In this document: in pieces, positions 40,905-51,461 of the stretch
Numbering within the stretch: position 1 is the first letter of the stretch
How the letters are laid out: the number at the start of each line of letters is the position of its first letter
NCBI RefSeq assembly: GCF_037101375.1
Contig: NZ_AP029019.1
Coordinates: 2,604,001-2,668,000, forward strand
Origin: Acidovorax sp. DW039
GTDB taxonomy: Bacteria > Pseudomonadota > Gammaproteobacteria > Burkholderiales > Burkholderiaceae_C
Direction: 5' to 3'
Length of the DNA: 64,000 bases
The notes under the pieces: generated by a model
Told to the model about the DNA's origin: nothing
The model's database searches: none
What the model saw: only the letters and a program-made list of their open reading frames with translations
Program-made: the position numbers and the translations under genes

Positions 40905-42269
40905 TCAGGCCTGTCGCTGGCGTTTGGGATGGAACATGAACTGATTCCCTCCCTGGCGTTTTGCGTGGTACATGGCCTCATCGGCATGACTGAGCAGCGT
41001 GCTTTCCGTTGCGCCATGGTCGGGAAAGACGGCAACTCCAATGCTCGGCTGTATGGACAGGGACTTGTCGTGTACAGAGAAAGGGTGGGAGAACGCAGAC
41101 AGTATCTTGTGAGCTGTATGGTGGGGAAGTTCGCCCGCATGAGCGCCCTCCAGCAATACAACAAACTCATCCCCTCCCAGTCTGGCTACCGTGTCGGAGC
41201 TGCGTACGCAGCCAGCCAATCGGCGGGCTACGCTTTGCAGCAATACGTCACCTGCTGCATGACCCAGGGTGTCGTTCACTTCCTTGAAGCGGTCGAGATC
41301 AATGAACAGAAGGGAGAGCGGCAATCCATCCCGGCGCGCGCGAGACAGAGCCATTTGGAGCCGGTCGTTGAACAGGGCGCGGTTGGGAAGCTGGGTAAGC
41401 TGGTCAAACTGCGCCATTTGCTTCAGTCGCTCATGCATTTGCGTTCGTTCAATGGCCAAGGAAATCTGTGTGGATACAAACTGCAGCAAATCCTTGTCCG
41501 CCAGACTGTAGGCGACTTGGTTGCTCCCGCTTTCCAGCAGCAGAGCACCTTTGGGGCCACCCGAGGAGGGCAGAGGCATGCACAGCCAAGTCAGACCGCC
41601 TTGATGCACACCAGTGGCCTCTGCGACCTCGCCGTCCTGCGATGAGGCAAAGAGGGCGGTTCCCTGTTGAATGGCCCGGAGGCAAAGGCTTTCGTGCCAG
41701 GTTTCATCGGCTTTGGCTCTTTGGCAGCTGGTAACCGCCGGGGGAGACGAATATGCAAAGCGCACCGAGGGGCCATCCTGCTCATACAAGGCGACCCTGA
41801 AGCTGCGCACACTGATCAACTGCTCAAGAATACAGTGCACATGCCCAAGAAGACTGGGGAGATCGATTGCGTTGTGGGCTGCCTCGGAGATTGCGTAAGT
41901 TGCCGAGTGCATGGACTCCGTCCGTTTGCGTTCGGTGATGTCATGCGCAACAGCGATGCGCAATTGCCGCTCGGGCAGCCAACGCGCAGTCCACAAGATG
42001 TGAGCCACTGATCCGTCTTTGCGGATATACCGGTTCTCAAACTGCAACTGCAGGGTTCCCTGCATGATCCGGTGCGCCTGCTCGGAAGTGACTTCCCGAT
42101 CATCCGGATGCACCAGATCCAACATGCGCAAACCCACCGCCTCTTCAGGTGCGTAGCCGAAGATACGCTCAAACGCAGGGCTGACAAAAACAATCCGGCT
42201 GTCTACATCCACGATGCAGACCGCGTCGAGCAAGAGATCTACGACGTTCAAGGAAGAGATGCTTTGCAT
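40905..42269 (-). CDS. PAS-GAF-GGDEF diguanylate cyclase
   Basis: 454-residue cytosolic signalling enzyme expected to make c-di-GMP. Domains in order: PAS (about 5-120, with FERIFGYAPEEAVG), GAF (about 150-285, ending AIERTQMHERL) and GGDEF (about 300-450). The active site is RLGGDEFVVLLEG, and an inhibitory RxxD site (RSSD) lies five residues upstream, so product inhibition is likely. There is no EAL domain. The start at 42269 (MQSISSLNVVDLLL) excludes an unconserved upstream extension. Confidence 0.92.
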   Translation of the reverse strand: MQSISSLNVVDLLLDAVCIVDVDSRIVFVSPAFERIFGYAPEEAVGLRMLDLVHPDDREVTSEQAHRIMQGTLQLQFENRYIRKDGSVAHILWTARWLPERQLRIAVAHDITERKRTESMHSATYAISEAAHNAIDLPSLLGHVHCILEQLISVRSFRVALYEQDGPSVRFAYSSPPAVTSCQRAKADETWHESLCLRAIQQGTALFASSQDGEVAEATGVHQGGLTWLCMPLPSSGGPKGALLLESGSNQVAYSLADKDLLQFVSTQISLAIERTQMHERLKQMAQFDQLTQLPNRALFNDRLQMALSRARRDGLPLSLLFIDLDRFKEVNDTLGHAAGDVLLQSVARRLAGCVRSSDTVARLGGDEFVVLLEGAHAGELPHHTAHKILSAFSHPFSVHDKSLSIQPSIGVAVFPDHGATESTLLSHADEAMYHAKRQGGNQFMFHPKRQRQA

Positions 42270-42651
42270 GCATGCTATTTGAACCGATTGCAACCTCGCG
42301 TGGGGATGTATCTTGGTGAAAACCATCCCCCGACCCTTTGGGTGTTGCCATCTTTGTTTCGCATCACACCTCCGTCAGGCGGACCGGGTGCTCTAGATAT
42401 AGAAGCGGGCCGGTAAGAAAAGCAGTTGCTTAGTGGCCCTGCAACGCTGTTACATATGCTCCTCATTTCATAGCTGCTTGCGCTGTCTGGTGTTGCATAA
42501 AAAGCACTTTTCTCTCAAATGCTTCCAGGTAACTGGATGTTGCCAAAAGTAGCGCAAAATGCGCTTTTTCATCGATCTTCAAGACGTGAAAAGCCGTCCT
42601 TCATGCCTCGACTTGAGTGACGGTGAACGGCCATCAGACCAACCCCATTCC
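42270..42651. other. Divergent intergenic region between two c-di-GMP genes
   Basis: 382 bases that must hold promoters for both flanking signalling genes. A degenerate palindromic repeat lies at 42464-42520. An ATG at 42559 is in frame with the downstream gene and would add 31 residues; no strong ribosome site marks either start. No operator or RNA motif was recognised. Confidence 0.4.
42464..42520 (-). repeat. Palindromic repeat copy 8, partial
   Basis: Reverse orientation: TTTCATAGCTGCTTGCGCTG then GTTGCATAAAAAGCAC. The second dyad arm is degenerate, so this is a worn copy. Confidence 0.55.
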
Positions 42652-45600
42652 ATGCTGTCTCTCATTCCCTACGGACGTTACCGCCACTGGCTTGTCGGCC
42701 TGGCTGTGGCATTGACGGGATGGGCTGCCACTTACGGCCTCGTAGAGCAGCAATTGCGTTCGGTAGGCATGGTTGAGCAAACGCGTTTCACGCAAGAAGC
42801 CCGCGCCTTTACCGATGCCCTGGAGCAGAGGATTGCAGCCAACACGGAAATTGTTTACGGCCTGCACAATCTTTTTTCGCTCAACCCTAATCTGGGGCGC
42901 GCCGAGTTTGAAAGGGTCGTCAGCGAGCTGGATGCGGTTCGCCGGTATCCGGGAGTGCGCAATCTCGCATTCACCAAACGTGTGGACCGGAACGAACGTG
43001 CCGCCTACGAGGCATCCATTCGGGCAGAGATGTCGACATTACCCAGCGGGCGCACCGATTACGCAATCTACCCAGCGGGTGAGCGCAGCGAGTACTTTGT
43101 TGTGCATTACATCTGGCCTATGCAGGGCAATGCGGAGTTGCTGGGGTTGGACATCAGTGCCCAACCGGCCAATTTGGCATCCATGCATTTCAGCAGGGAC
43201 AGTGGCAAGCCGGTAGCGTCGGCTCCCTTCGAGTTGATTCAGGAAGCCGACCATCGAAATGCGTTTGTGATACGCATTCCCGTGTTTGGAAAGCCGGACA
43301 CAGCGCACTCCCCATCCAAACCCTTTTTGGGAGCCGTGGCCGCGACCATCCGTGTATACGACGTTGTGCGTGCGCTTGAATCTCAGGGCTACCTCAACGG
43401 CTTGTCTGTTGCTATTGAAGATGCCGGCTCCATGCGCCAACCTTTGGGTGGTGAAGCATTCAGTCCGCTTCTGGAGCGGACTGCACAACCGTTGGCTGGC
43501 ACTCCCATTCTTGTCAAAGAGCTAGCAGTACATGACCGCCGGTGGCGTTTGAGTTTTCAGCCCACACGGTCTTTGCTCTCACCTTATGAGCAGCGTTTGC
43601 CCTGGGTCGTAGGAGGGGGCGGAGCGCTCGTCGCACTCTTGGTGGGTGCCTTGATCGCGTTGCTGGTGCGGCAGCGCACCCATGCTTTGGCACGCGCGCT
43701 GGTGTCGGACGAAGCCCGAAGGCAAAGTGAGGAGCGGTTCAGGGCGCTTTTCAATCAAGCGGCAGTAGGCGTTGCCCAGGTCAATTCTGAGACGGGCATC
43801 GTCATGCGCATCAACCAGCGCTACTGCGACATTGTTGGGTACACACCCGAGGAGCTGCAGGGGCGGACCTTGCGCGAAATCAGCCATCCGGAAGATCAGC
43901 CTGCAGTGTTTGCCGCCATGGCACGATTGAAAAAGGGTGAAATTCCGGAATTCCGTATTGAAAAGCGCTATTTCCGCAAAGACGGAGAAGAAGTCTGGGT
44001 AGACCTGACAGTTGCCCCCATGTGGGCAGTAGGGGCTGAGCCCGATTTCCATATCTCCATGGTGCAGGACATCACTTCGCGCAAGCGCATGGAAGAGAGT
44101 CTGCGCACCAGTGAACAACGCCTGAGAAGCATTCTCCAGCGCTTGCCTGTGGGCGTTTGCCTGGTTGAAAGCGATGGGCGCATGAGCTTTCGCAATGAGC
44201 GGTTTGTACAAATCTGCGGATACAGCGAGGCAGAGATCCCAGCGGCAGAAATCTGGTGGGAGCAGGTCTACCCCGATGCAGAAATACGTGCAAAGTACAG
44301 AGCTGCGTGGCAAAAAAATCTAGATAACGCCAGAGCAACGGATGGGGCAATAGAGGCTGGGGAATACGCCATCCATTGCAGAGACGGCCAGCAACGCACT
44401 GTAGAGATTGCTGGGGTGATGGTGGGCGCAGGCTACCTGATCACCATGGTGGACCTCAGCCAGCGCAAGGCTGCCGAGGAAGAGATCAGGTATCTCGCCT
44501 TTTATGACCCGTTGACCCGATTGCCCAATCGACGTCTGTTAATGGATCGCCTCCAGCAAGCTTTGGCCACCAGCACGCGTCATGGACGTAGCGGTGCGCT
44601 GCTCTTGCTGGACTTGGACAACTTCAAAACCTTGAACGAAACCCAGGGACACGACAAGGGCGACACCTTGCTACTCCAGGTCTCACACCGACTTCGCTCA
44701 TGCCTGCATGAAGACGACACCTTGGCCCGCCAAGGGGGCGATGAATTCGTCGTGGTGCTGGAAGATCTGGGCGACACCCCAGAGGAAGCTGCAGCCAGGG
44801 CCGAGGACGCGGGCCAAAAAATTCTGGAGGCCCTGCGTGAGCCCTACACCCTGGAAGGTGAGTCGCATCACAGCTCCATGAGCATGGGAATTACCGTATT
44901 CAGCGGCATGCGAGAAACGGTCGATGAACTCCTCAAACGGGCGGATTTGGCGATGTACCAGGCCAAGTCTGCTGGCCGTGACACGTTGCGGTTCTACGAT
45001 CCTCAAATGCAGGCGGCCGTGACTGCCCGTGCCGTGCTGGAGGCGGACATGCGAGCGGGCTTGGCTCAAGGGCAGTTTGAACTGTATTACCAGCCACAGG
45101 TGGAGCACGGTCGTATCACAGGGGCTGAGGCTCTGCTGCGCTGGCGTCATCCCCGCGATGGTTTTGTATCGCCATCGCACTTCATTCCCCTGGCCGAGGA
45201 ATCCGGGCTGATCCTGCCCTTGGGTGAATGGGTGCTTCAGCAGGCCTGTGAGCGCCTGGCGCAATGGGCGCAACAGCCGGCATTGTCTGGGCTGACTTTG
45301 GCGGTCAACGTCAGTCCACGCCAGTTCCACCAAGGCGGCTTTGTTCCGCAGGTTCTTGCGGCGTTGGCGCGCTCGGGGGCAGAGGGCACACGTCTGAAGC
45401 TGGAGATGACCGAGGGCTTGTTGCTGGCTGACGTGGAAGACACGATTGCCAAGATGGCCAAGCTCAAGAGCTACGGCGTTGGCTTCTCGCTGGATGACTT
45501 TGGTACCGGCTACTCATCCCTGGCCTATCTCAAGCGCCTGCCTTTGAACCAGCTCAAGATTGACCAGAGCTTTGTGCGTGACGTTCTCACCGACCCGAAC

Positions 45601-45795
45601 GACGCTGCCATTGCCCGAACGGTTGTGGCACTGGCCAACAGCCTTGGCTTGGGCGTCATTGCGGAAGGCGTGGAAACCGAAGAGCAGCGAGCTTTTCTGG
45701 CTCGCAACCATTGCTACAGCTGGCAAGGCTATCTGCTCAGCAAGCCGGTGCCCGTGGCTGATTTTGAGAGTTTGGTCCGCAGCCACAACGGCTGA
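42652..45795 (+). CDS. CHASE-PAS-PAS-GGDEF-EAL c-di-GMP protein
   Basis: 1,047-residue membrane protein with both synthesis and breakdown domains. TM1 is near residues 10-30 (WLVGLAVALTGWAATYGL), then a CHASE sensor region (about 45-270), TM2 (VVGGGGALVALLVGALIALLV), two PAS domains (about 360-600), GGDEF with RQGGDEFVVVLED, and EAL (GAEALLRWRHP, DDFGTGYSSLAYLKRLP, EGVETEEQ). The GGDEF I-site position reads HEDD instead of RxxD, so allosteric inhibition is probably absent. The start is uncertain, as ATG 42559 is in frame. Confidence 0.9.
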   Translation: MLSLIPYGRYRHWLVGLAVALTGWAATYGLVEQQLRSVGMVEQTRFTQEARAFTDALEQRIAANTEIVYGLHNLFSLNPNLGRAEFERVVSELDAVRRYPGVRNLAFTKRVDRNERAAYEASIRAEMSTLPSGRTDYAIYPAGERSEYFVVHYIWPMQGNAELLGLDISAQPANLASMHFSRDSGKPVASAPFELIQEADHRNAFVIRIPVFGKPDTAHSPSKPFLGAVAATIRVYDVVRALESQGYLNGLSVAIEDAGSMRQPLGGEAFSPLLERTAQPLAGTPILVKELAVHDRRWRLSFQPTRSLLSPYEQRLPWVVGGGGALVALLVGALIALLVRQRTHALARALVSDEARRQSEERFRALFNQAAVGVAQVNSETGIVMRINQRYCDIVGYTPEELQGRTLREISHPEDQPAVFAAMARLKKGEIPEFRIEKRYFRKDGEEVWVDLTVAPMWAVGAEPDFHISMVQDITSRKRMEESLRTSEQRLRSILQRLPVGVCLVESDGRMSFRNERFVQICGYSEAEIPAAEIWWEQVYPDAEIRAKYRAAWQKNLDNARATDGAIEAGEYAIHCRDGQQRTVEIAGVMVGAGYLITMVDLSQRKAAEEEIRYLAFYDPLTRLPNRRLLMDRLQQALATSTRHGRSGALLLLDLDNFKTLNETQGHDKGDTLLLQVSHRLRSCLHEDDTLARQGGDEFVVVLEDLGDTPEEAAARAEDAGQKILEALREPYTLEGESHHSSMSMGITVFSGMRETVDELLKRADLAMYQAKSAGRDTLRFYDPQMQAAVTARAVLEADMRAGLAQGQFELYYQPQVEHGRITGAEALLRWRHPRDGFVSPSHFIPLAEESGLILPLGEWVLQQACERLAQWAQQPALSGLTLAVNVSPRQFHQGGFVPQVLAALARSGAEGTRLKLEMTEGLLLADVEDTIAKMAKLKSYGVGFSLDDFGTGYSSLAYLKRLPLNQLKIDQSFVRDVLTDPNDAAIARTVVALANSLGLGVIAEGVETEEQRAFLARNHCYSWQGYLLSKPVPVADFESLVRSHNG

Positions 45796-45889
45796 ACTGG
45801 GCTGGACTGCCTGCGCTTTCTACGCCACAAAGTCCGCTGCCTAAATGCTGGGTCAACTCTGGGAATAGTCAGCTTGCAGAAAGCACGTT

Positions 45890-45905
45890 ATGAATAATTA
45901 TGAAT
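45890..45905. promoter_or_regulatory. Operator candidate upstream of prpE
   Basis: ATGAATAATTATGAAT, identical over 16 bases to 60993-61008 between the GntR regulator and methylmalonyl-CoA mutase. It is two ATGAAT units around AATT and is an imperfect palindrome. It lies 120 bases before the prpE start. Confidence 0.6.
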
Positions 45906-46025
45906 TCAGAACTTGCTGGTGCTCAGGCAGACTGGTGCGACGTTCAACCCGTCGAAATAAGACGCTGGCAGCCGCACAGTGGGTACAGGCAAGACACCCA
46001 ACAGAGAGATGCAAGGAGACAAACC

Positions 46026-47921
46026 ATGACGAGCTATGCCGACTTCCACCGCCGCTCCCTGGAGGAGCGTGACGCGTTCTGGGCAGAACAGGCGGCGTTG
46101 ATTGATTGGCAAGCTCCGCCTCGGCAGGTATGTGATTACAGCAATCCGCCTTTTGCCAAGTGGTTTGTGGGGGGCACCACCAATCTCTGCCACAACGCGG
46201 TGGATCGCCACTTGAGTGCCCGCGCGGACCAAGCTGCCTTGGTCGCAATCTCTACGGAAACAGACACTGAACGCAGCTACAGCTACGCTGAATTGCATGC
46301 GGAAGTGCAACGCATGGCGGCGACCCTGCAAAGTTTGGGGGTGAAGAAGGGTGACCGCGTTCTGATCTACATGCCCATGATTGCGGAGGCTGCGTTTGCC
46401 ATGCTGGCCTGCGTGCGTATTGGGGCACTGCATTCCGTGGTGTTTGGGGGATTTGCCTCGGGCTCCCTGGCCTCGCGCATAGAAGATGCAGAGCCGGTGG
46501 CTGTGGTCAGCGCAGATGGTGGTTCGCGCGGTGGCAAGGTAGTGCCCTACAAGCCCTTGCTGGATGAAGCCATTGCCTTGTCCAAGCACAAACCTTCAGC
46601 GGTGTTGATGGTGAACCGCGGGCTCGCCGCCATGACCCTGCAACCCGGACGGGACCACGACTGGTCTGCATTGCGCGAAAAGCACCTTGACGCTCGGGTG
46701 GACTGCGAATGGGTGGAATCCACCCACCCCAGCTACACGCTTTACACCAGCGGCACCACCGGCAAACCCAAAGGCGTACAACGCGACACTGGCGGGTATA
46801 CCGTGGCACTGGCTGCGAGCATGAAGCATATCTTTGACGCGCAGGCAGGGCAGACCTACTTTGCGACCAGCGACATTGGCTGGGTGGTCGGCCACAGCTA
46901 CATCATCTACGGCCCTCTCATTGCAGGCATGACCACCATCATGTACGAGGGATTGCCCATCCGCCCCGACGCGGGGGTGTGGTGGAGCATCGTCGAAAAA
47001 TACAAGGTCACGCACATGTTCTCTGCGCCTACCGCAGTGCGCGTACTCAAGAAACAAGACCCGAGCTGGCTCAAGAAATACGACGTTTCCAGTCTCAAAG
47101 CCCTGTGGCTGGCGGGAGAGCCTCTGGACGAACCCACAGCCCAGTGGATCAGCGATGCCTTGGCTGTTCCCATCATCGACAACTACTGGCAAACCGAGAC
47201 AGGCTGGCCCATCCTTACGCTGGCCAATGGTGTGCAATCACAGGTCACGCGTTTTGGCAGTCCAGGCAAAGCCATGTATGGCTACAACGTCAAAATCATC
47301 GACGAAGGCACAGGCGAAGAACTCACTGCGCCCAACCAGAAGGGAGTCGTCGCCATTGAAGGGCCCTTGCCACCCGGCTGCATGCAAACCGTGTGGCGCG
47401 ATGACGCCCGGTTTGTGAATACCTATTGGAAGAGTATTCCTGGCCGTCTGGTCTACAGCACGTTTGACTGGGGTATCCGCGATGCCGACGGCTACCACTT
47501 CATCCTGGGGCGTACCGATGATGTGATCAACGTGGCGGGCCACCGACTGGGCACCCGTGAGATTGAGGAAAGCATCGCGTCCCATCCCAATATTGCCGAA
47601 GTCGCAGTCGTGGGCGTAGCAGATTCGCTGAAGGGCCAAGTGGCCATGGCGTTTGCGGTCGCCAAGGATGCTTCCGCCCTCGATTCGGATGCCGCACGAC
47701 TCAAGCTGGAAGGCGAGGTGATGAAGCAGGTCGATCACCAACTGGGCGCTGTTGCGCGGCCATCGCGCGTGTACTTCGTGAACGTGCTACCCAAAACCCG
47801 CAGCGGCAAACTGTTGCGCCGCGCATTGCAGGCGGTGGCAGAGGGGCGGGACCCTGGGGATCTGACCACCATGGACGATCCCGCTGCACTGCAACAGGTT
47901 CGGGAGCTGGTGGCAAGGTAA
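46026..47921 (+). CDS. prpE: Propionyl-CoA synthetase PrpE
   Basis: 631-residue acyl-AMP-forming acyl-CoA synthetase. The ATP/AMP motif is YTSGTTGKPKGVQRD, the aromatic pocket segment DNYWQTETGWPI follows, and the C-terminal PKTRSGKLLRR carries the Lys that is acetylated in this family. The N-terminus YADFHRRSLEERDAFWAEQAALIDW is that of PrpE rather than Acs. An AAGGAGACAAACC ribosome site precedes the start. Propionyl-CoA would feed methylmalonyl-CoA mutase (61 kb), whose upstream region shares a 16-base sequence with the prpE leader. Confidence 0.93.
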   Translation: MTSYADFHRRSLEERDAFWAEQAALIDWQAPPRQVCDYSNPPFAKWFVGGTTNLCHNAVDRHLSARADQAALVAISTETDTERSYSYAELHAEVQRMAATLQSLGVKKGDRVLIYMPMIAEAAFAMLACVRIGALHSVVFGGFASGSLASRIEDAEPVAVVSADGGSRGGKVVPYKPLLDEAIALSKHKPSAVLMVNRGLAAMTLQPGRDHDWSALREKHLDARVDCEWVESTHPSYTLYTSGTTGKPKGVQRDTGGYTVALAASMKHIFDAQAGQTYFATSDIGWVVGHSYIIYGPLIAGMTTIMYEGLPIRPDAGVWWSIVEKYKVTHMFSAPTAVRVLKKQDPSWLKKYDVSSLKALWLAGEPLDEPTAQWISDALAVPIIDNYWQTETGWPILTLANGVQSQVTRFGSPGKAMYGYNVKIIDEGTGEELTAPNQKGVVAIEGPLPPGCMQTVWRDDARFVNTYWKSIPGRLVYSTFDWGIRDADGYHFILGRTDDVINVAGHRLGTREIEESIASHPNIAEVAVVGVADSLKGQVAMAFAVAKDASALDSDAARLKLEGEVMKQVDHQLGAVARPSRVYFVNVLPKTRSGKLLRRALQAVAEGRDPGDLTTMDDPAALQQVRELVAR

Positions 47922-48035
47922 GCGCAAGTTCAGCAGGCTCTCGGTCATCGTATTCAGGAAATGCGATAACCGAGTCTTGCCTTAAGCGTCTGCTGCTCTC
48001 AGCTCACAGCAGCGCGGCAGGGACTTGAGGCACTA

Positions 48036-48740
48036 TCAGCTAGAGAGCTTTTGACGAGCCTTAGCCAAGGCCGCAGCAATCGCTGCTTTGCGTGCTGCCG
48101 CTCCCCCATCATCCACAGAACCGGCTGGCAGAGGGTTTGCTGCCTCGGTGTGAATAGCCGCGGGTTCAGTGCTTTCCGTGGACGGGGCTCCCTCTTCGTC
48201 CTCAGAGCCGTTTCGCTGGCGCAGCTTATGTGTCTGGTACCTTTCGCGCGCCTGCTGGGCAAGCTCAACGCTCCAGACATTCCACCCCGTCTGTTGGCCG
48301 CTGGCGTTTTCCAATTGAATGCAATCCACCGGGCAGACCGGGACGCACAGTTCGCAGCCGGTGCAATAGGTTTCAATCACCGTATGCATGAGCTTGTTGG
48401 CACCCACAATGGCATCCGTGGGGCAGGCCTTCAAACAAAGCGTGCATCCTATGCACCATTGTTCATCAATGAAAGCCACGGTTCGAAATGACTCAGGCCC
48501 ATGAACAGCTTCGTTGAGCGGCAGGGCGGAGCGCCCGGTGATGGCTGCCAAACGCTGCACACCTTCCGCGCCGCCGGGAGGGCACTGGTTGATCTCAGCC
48601 TCTGAGATGGCCACCGCTTGCGCGTAGCTGGCGCAGTCGGGGTAGCCGCAGCGGGTACATTGGGTCTGGGGCAATGCGGCATCAATGCGGCGAGCCAAGT
48701 CACTGAGGAAGCCCGCCACGGCGGGCTTTTCAGCGATCAA
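48036..48740 (-). CDS. rnfB: Electron transport complex protein RnfB/RsxB
   Basis: 234-residue iron-sulfur protein with the RnfB arrangement: an N-terminal Fe-S domain ([22 protein letters not shown]) and a double 4Fe-4S ferredoxin domain ([16 protein letters not shown] and [16 protein letters not shown]). The N-terminal membrane anchor of classical RnfB is missing, as in many Burkholderiales homologues. The start is a TTG (48740-48738) overlapping the phaZ stop as TTGA; a GTG six codons further in is the alternative. The tail is an Ala/Lys-rich extension ([19 protein letters not shown]). Confidence 0.88.
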   Translation of the reverse strand: MIAEKPAVAGFLSDLARRIDAALPQTQCTRCGYPDCASYAQAVAISEAEINQCPPGGAEGVQRLAAITGRSALPLNEAVHGPESFRTVAFIDEQWCIGCTLCLKACPTDAIVGANKLMHTVIETYCTGCELCVPVCPVDCIQLENASGQQTGWNVWSVELAQQARERYQTHKLRQRNGSEDEEGAPSTESTEPAAIHTEAANPLPAGSVDDGGAAARKAAIAAALAKARQKLSS

Positions 48741-50149
48741 GCCTTACGCGCCGCACGGCGGGTGCGGGCGGTGGGGGCAGCAGTGACCGTCGTTGCCGCA
48801 GAGGGCTCGACAGCTGCAGGAGCCGCAGCCCCTGAACGCGTAGCTGCGGCCTTGCTGGCAGCGGGTTTGTGAGCCGCTGGCTGCGCAGGCTGGTGCTCCA
48901 GGATGAATGCCTTGACCTGGGGATAGACAATCTCGCGCCAGCGACGGCCGCTGAAAATGCCGTAGTGGCCGGCGCCCTTGGCTTCCAGATGGCGTTGCTC
49001 CTTGCGCACGATCCCTGTGCAAAGGTCATGAGCCGCCTCGGTCTGCCCCGAGCCGGAGATGTCATCCAGTTCGCCCTCTACCGTGAAAAGGGCAGTGGTC
49101 TTGATGTCCTGCGGGCGAACACGTTCTACCTTGCCCTCGGGCGAGCGAACATCCCAGGTGCCGTGAACCAGTTGGAAATCCTGGAATACGGTCTTGATCG
49201 TTTCCAGGTAGTAATCCGCATCCATGTCCAGCACCGCGTTGTACTCGTCGTAGAACTTGCGGTGGGCCTCAGCGCTGGCGTCATCACCCTTGATGAGGTT
49301 CTTGAAGTAGTCGTAGTGGCTGTTGGCGTGGCGGTCGGGATTCATGGCCACAAAGCCTGTGTGCTGCAAGAAGCCGGGGTATACACGTCGGCCAGCGCCG
49401 GGGAAGTTGTCCGGAACACGGTAAATGACGTTGTTCTCGAACCACTCAAAGCTGCGATTCATGGCCAGGTTGTTCACGGCCGTGGGGGACTTGCGGGCAT
49501 CGATAGGTCCACCCATCATGGTCATGGTCAGGGGCGTCGTCTCGCCACGGCTGGCCATCAACGAAACGGCTGCCAGCACCGGCACGGTGGGCTGACACAC
49601 GCTGATGACATGGCAGTTGCCATAGATGCCTTGCAGGTAGCGAATGAATTCCTGCACGTAGTTCACATAGTCGTCCAGATGGAATTCACCATCTTCCAGG
49701 GGGACGAGGCGGGCATTTTTCCAGTCGGTGATGTAGACCTTGTGGTCCTTGAGCATGGTGCGCACCGTGTCCCGCAACAGCGTGGCGTAGTGGCCCGACA
49801 AGGGCGCCACGATCAGCACTACGGGCTGGCCCTTGATCTTGGTCAGGGTGGCTGGGTCATCGGAGAAGCGCTTGAACCGGCGCAATTCGCAAAACGGTTT
49901 GTTCACCTCCACGCGTTCGTGGATGGCTACACCCACGCCGTCCACATCCACACTGGGGATGTCGAAAGTGGGCTTTTCGTAGTCTTTGCCCAGGCGGTAA
50001 AGCAGATCGTAGCCCGCAGACAGACGCTGGGCCATGGGCACCTGATTGAAGGGCGACAGGGGATTGCTGAACAACTTGGACGCTGCTTGCGCAAAGTCAG
50101 CAAAAGGCTCCATCAAAGAGCGCTGGGTTTCGTAGATCTGGTAGAGCAT
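48737..50149 (-). CDS. phaZ: Intracellular polyhydroxybutyrate depolymerase PhaZ
   Basis: 470-residue intracellular PHB depolymerase that mobilises storage granules. The nucleophile region reads [15 protein letters not shown], with Cys in the position normally held by Ser, as in the PhaZ1 type of Ralstonia. Other family features are [27 protein letters not shown] at the N-terminus, [41 protein letters not shown] and the [21 protein letters not shown]is region near the C-terminus. The C-terminal tail after HQPAQP is Ala/Arg-rich. Its stop overlaps the rnfB start. Confidence 0.93.
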   Translation of the reverse strand: MLYQIYETQRSLMEPFADFAQAASKLFSNPLSPFNQVPMAQRLSAGYDLLYRLGKDYEKPTFDIPSVDVDGVGVAIHERVEVNKPFCELRRFKRFSDDPATLTKIKGQPVVLIVAPLSGHYATLLRDTVRTMLKDHKVYITDWKNARLVPLEDGEFHLDDYVNYVQEFIRYLQGIYGNCHVISVCQPTVPVLAAVSLMASRGETTPLTMTMMGGPIDARKSPTAVNNLAMNRSFEWFENNVIYRVPDNFPGAGRRVYPGFLQHTGFVAMNPDRHANSHYDYFKNLIKGDDASAEAHRKFYDEYNAVLDMDADYYLETIKTVFQDFQLVHGTWDVRSPEGKVERVRPQDIKTTALFTVEGELDDISGSGQTEAAHDLCTGIVRKEQRHLEAKGAGHYGIFSGRRWREIVYPQVKAFILEHQPAQPAAHKPAASKAAATRSGAAAPAAVEPSAATTVTAAPTARTRRAARKA

Positions 50150-50312
50150 GGGGCCAAACTCCGTTATGTTGCAGTGCAATATAGCAGCAGAGTGAGGCAT
50201 CGCAATGGAGTAAAACCACCAATCGCCAGTCGCCTATGCGACAACGGATGGAGCGGTCGGCTTTTGCGTGCAAGGTGCCAGCATCACCCGTCCACCCCAA
50301 AGCCGGAGATTG

Positions 50313-50370
50313 CTATCAAATATATAGCTGCCTACGCTTGATGGAAGGGCGCAAGCCTTGGTTTTTTTCT
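50313..50370 (-). repeat. Palindromic repeat copy 9
   Basis: Reverse orientation: TGCTATCAAATATATAGCTG, CCTACGCTTGATGGAAGGGC and GCAAGCCTTGG. It lies between the RelA/SpoT-domain gene stop and phaZ. Confidence 0.65.
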
Positions 50371-50384
50371 ACTTTTCACAAGCT

Positions 50385-51461
50385 TCAAACCGGATTTTCC
50401 TGTAGCCACGCTTCAAAAGCCTCACGAGCCGCATTGCGCAGAGCGGGGCGGAACTGGGTCTTCTGCCCTAGATAAAGGCAATGGCGGATCACCGTGAACG
50501 GGTTGAAGGAGCCCTGGGGGTTCTGCTCCTCAAAGTGCTGCTTGTAGCGCTTGACGGTGCCGATCGTGTGACGCAGCAGCTCGTTGAACTGCGATCGCGT
50601 CATTCCAGGCTGCCACGTCTGAATATCGGCAACAAAGCTGTCTACCTTGCCGGGTTCAAAGTCGAAATCCTTGAAGAAGTGGTTGGCGATCTTGAGGAAA
50701 GTGAACGCGTTGAGTTCGCTGCCAGCCTGGGGTTGTCTGCTGGGCCGCGGAACCTCCGGTTCGCCCGGGTCTGCTGAAGAGGTGGCGGTTTCGTCTGGCG
50801 CCTGCAGCAGTTCGGCCGCTGTGGCATCGCGGATCTGCAGAAACTCACGATCGGCCAGCTCAAACAGGGCTGACAGCACATTGATACGGCGCTTGAGCTG
50901 GCTGGGAATGGATTTTTTGTACTTGATCTTGTGGTCCAGAACGCTCCATGAGTCCTGGATGATGGTGCGAATCTGCAACTCAAACGGCCACAGGGCGGCT
51001 GCTTGATTCTCTGAAAGGGCAGCCTGCGTCGCATTGAAGCGCAGGTCCATGTGCAGCCCCTTGTAGCCAAACTCCGTTTCGGTGCTTTCTACGGCAGCCA
51101 CCTTGTCTGTCACCTCAATCACGTCAAAGTGTGAACGCACCAGCTGGGCGACTTTTTCCAGCTCATCTTCATACAGACACACCACGCGCACGCCAATCAG
51201 GTCGGTGATCCAGTGCTGGATCTCGTACGGCGTATTGCGCTCTTCCAGCGCCGCCCGGTACTTGCGGCGGAACTTGCGAATGCACTCGTCTACGTCCTTG
51301 ACGCGGCCTTCCACCTTGGAGATGTCCAGCCCCGGCGCTGCCTTCAGCAACAACTCCAGCGCACGCATGACCTGCTCGCACGCAGCCTTCAGCTGATCGT
51401 GCCTTTGCGCATAGAAGACGCGAAACTGGTTCTCTTCCAACTCGACAGGAATCTGGGCCAT
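50385..51461 (-). CDS. RelA/SpoT-domain protein (putative ppGpp synthetase)
   Basis: 358-residue protein with a RelA/SpoT synthetase domain. The region RVKDVDECIRKFRRKYRAALEERNTPYEIQHWITDLIGVRVVCLYEDEL (about 55-105) and EFGYKGLHMDLRF and FELQIRTIIQDSWSVLDHKIKYK (about 140-200) are the conserved synthetase segments, including the EIQ(V/I)RT-type catalytic Glu. There is no HD hydrolase, TGS or ACT domain, and a C-terminal half of about 130 residues unlike canonical small alarmone synthetases. Upstream is an in-frame ATG at 51542, less likely. It diverges from the 51673 c-di-GMP gene. Confidence 0.85.
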   Translation of the reverse strand: MAQIPVELEENQFRVFYAQRHDQLKAACEQVMRALELLLKAAPGLDISKVEGRVKDVDECIRKFRRKYRAALEERNTPYEIQHWITDLIGVRVVCLYEDELEKVAQLVRSHFDVIEVTDKVAAVESTETEFGYKGLHMDLRFNATQAALSENQAAALWPFELQIRTIIQDSWSVLDHKIKYKKSIPSQLKRRINVLSALFELADREFLQIRDATAAELLQAPDETATSSADPGEPEVPRPSRQPQAGSELNAFTFLKIANHFFKDFDFEPGKVDSFVADIQTWQPGMTRSQFNELLRHTIGTVKRYKQHFEEQNPQGSFNPFTVIRHCLYLGQKTQFRPALRNAAREAFEAWLQENPV

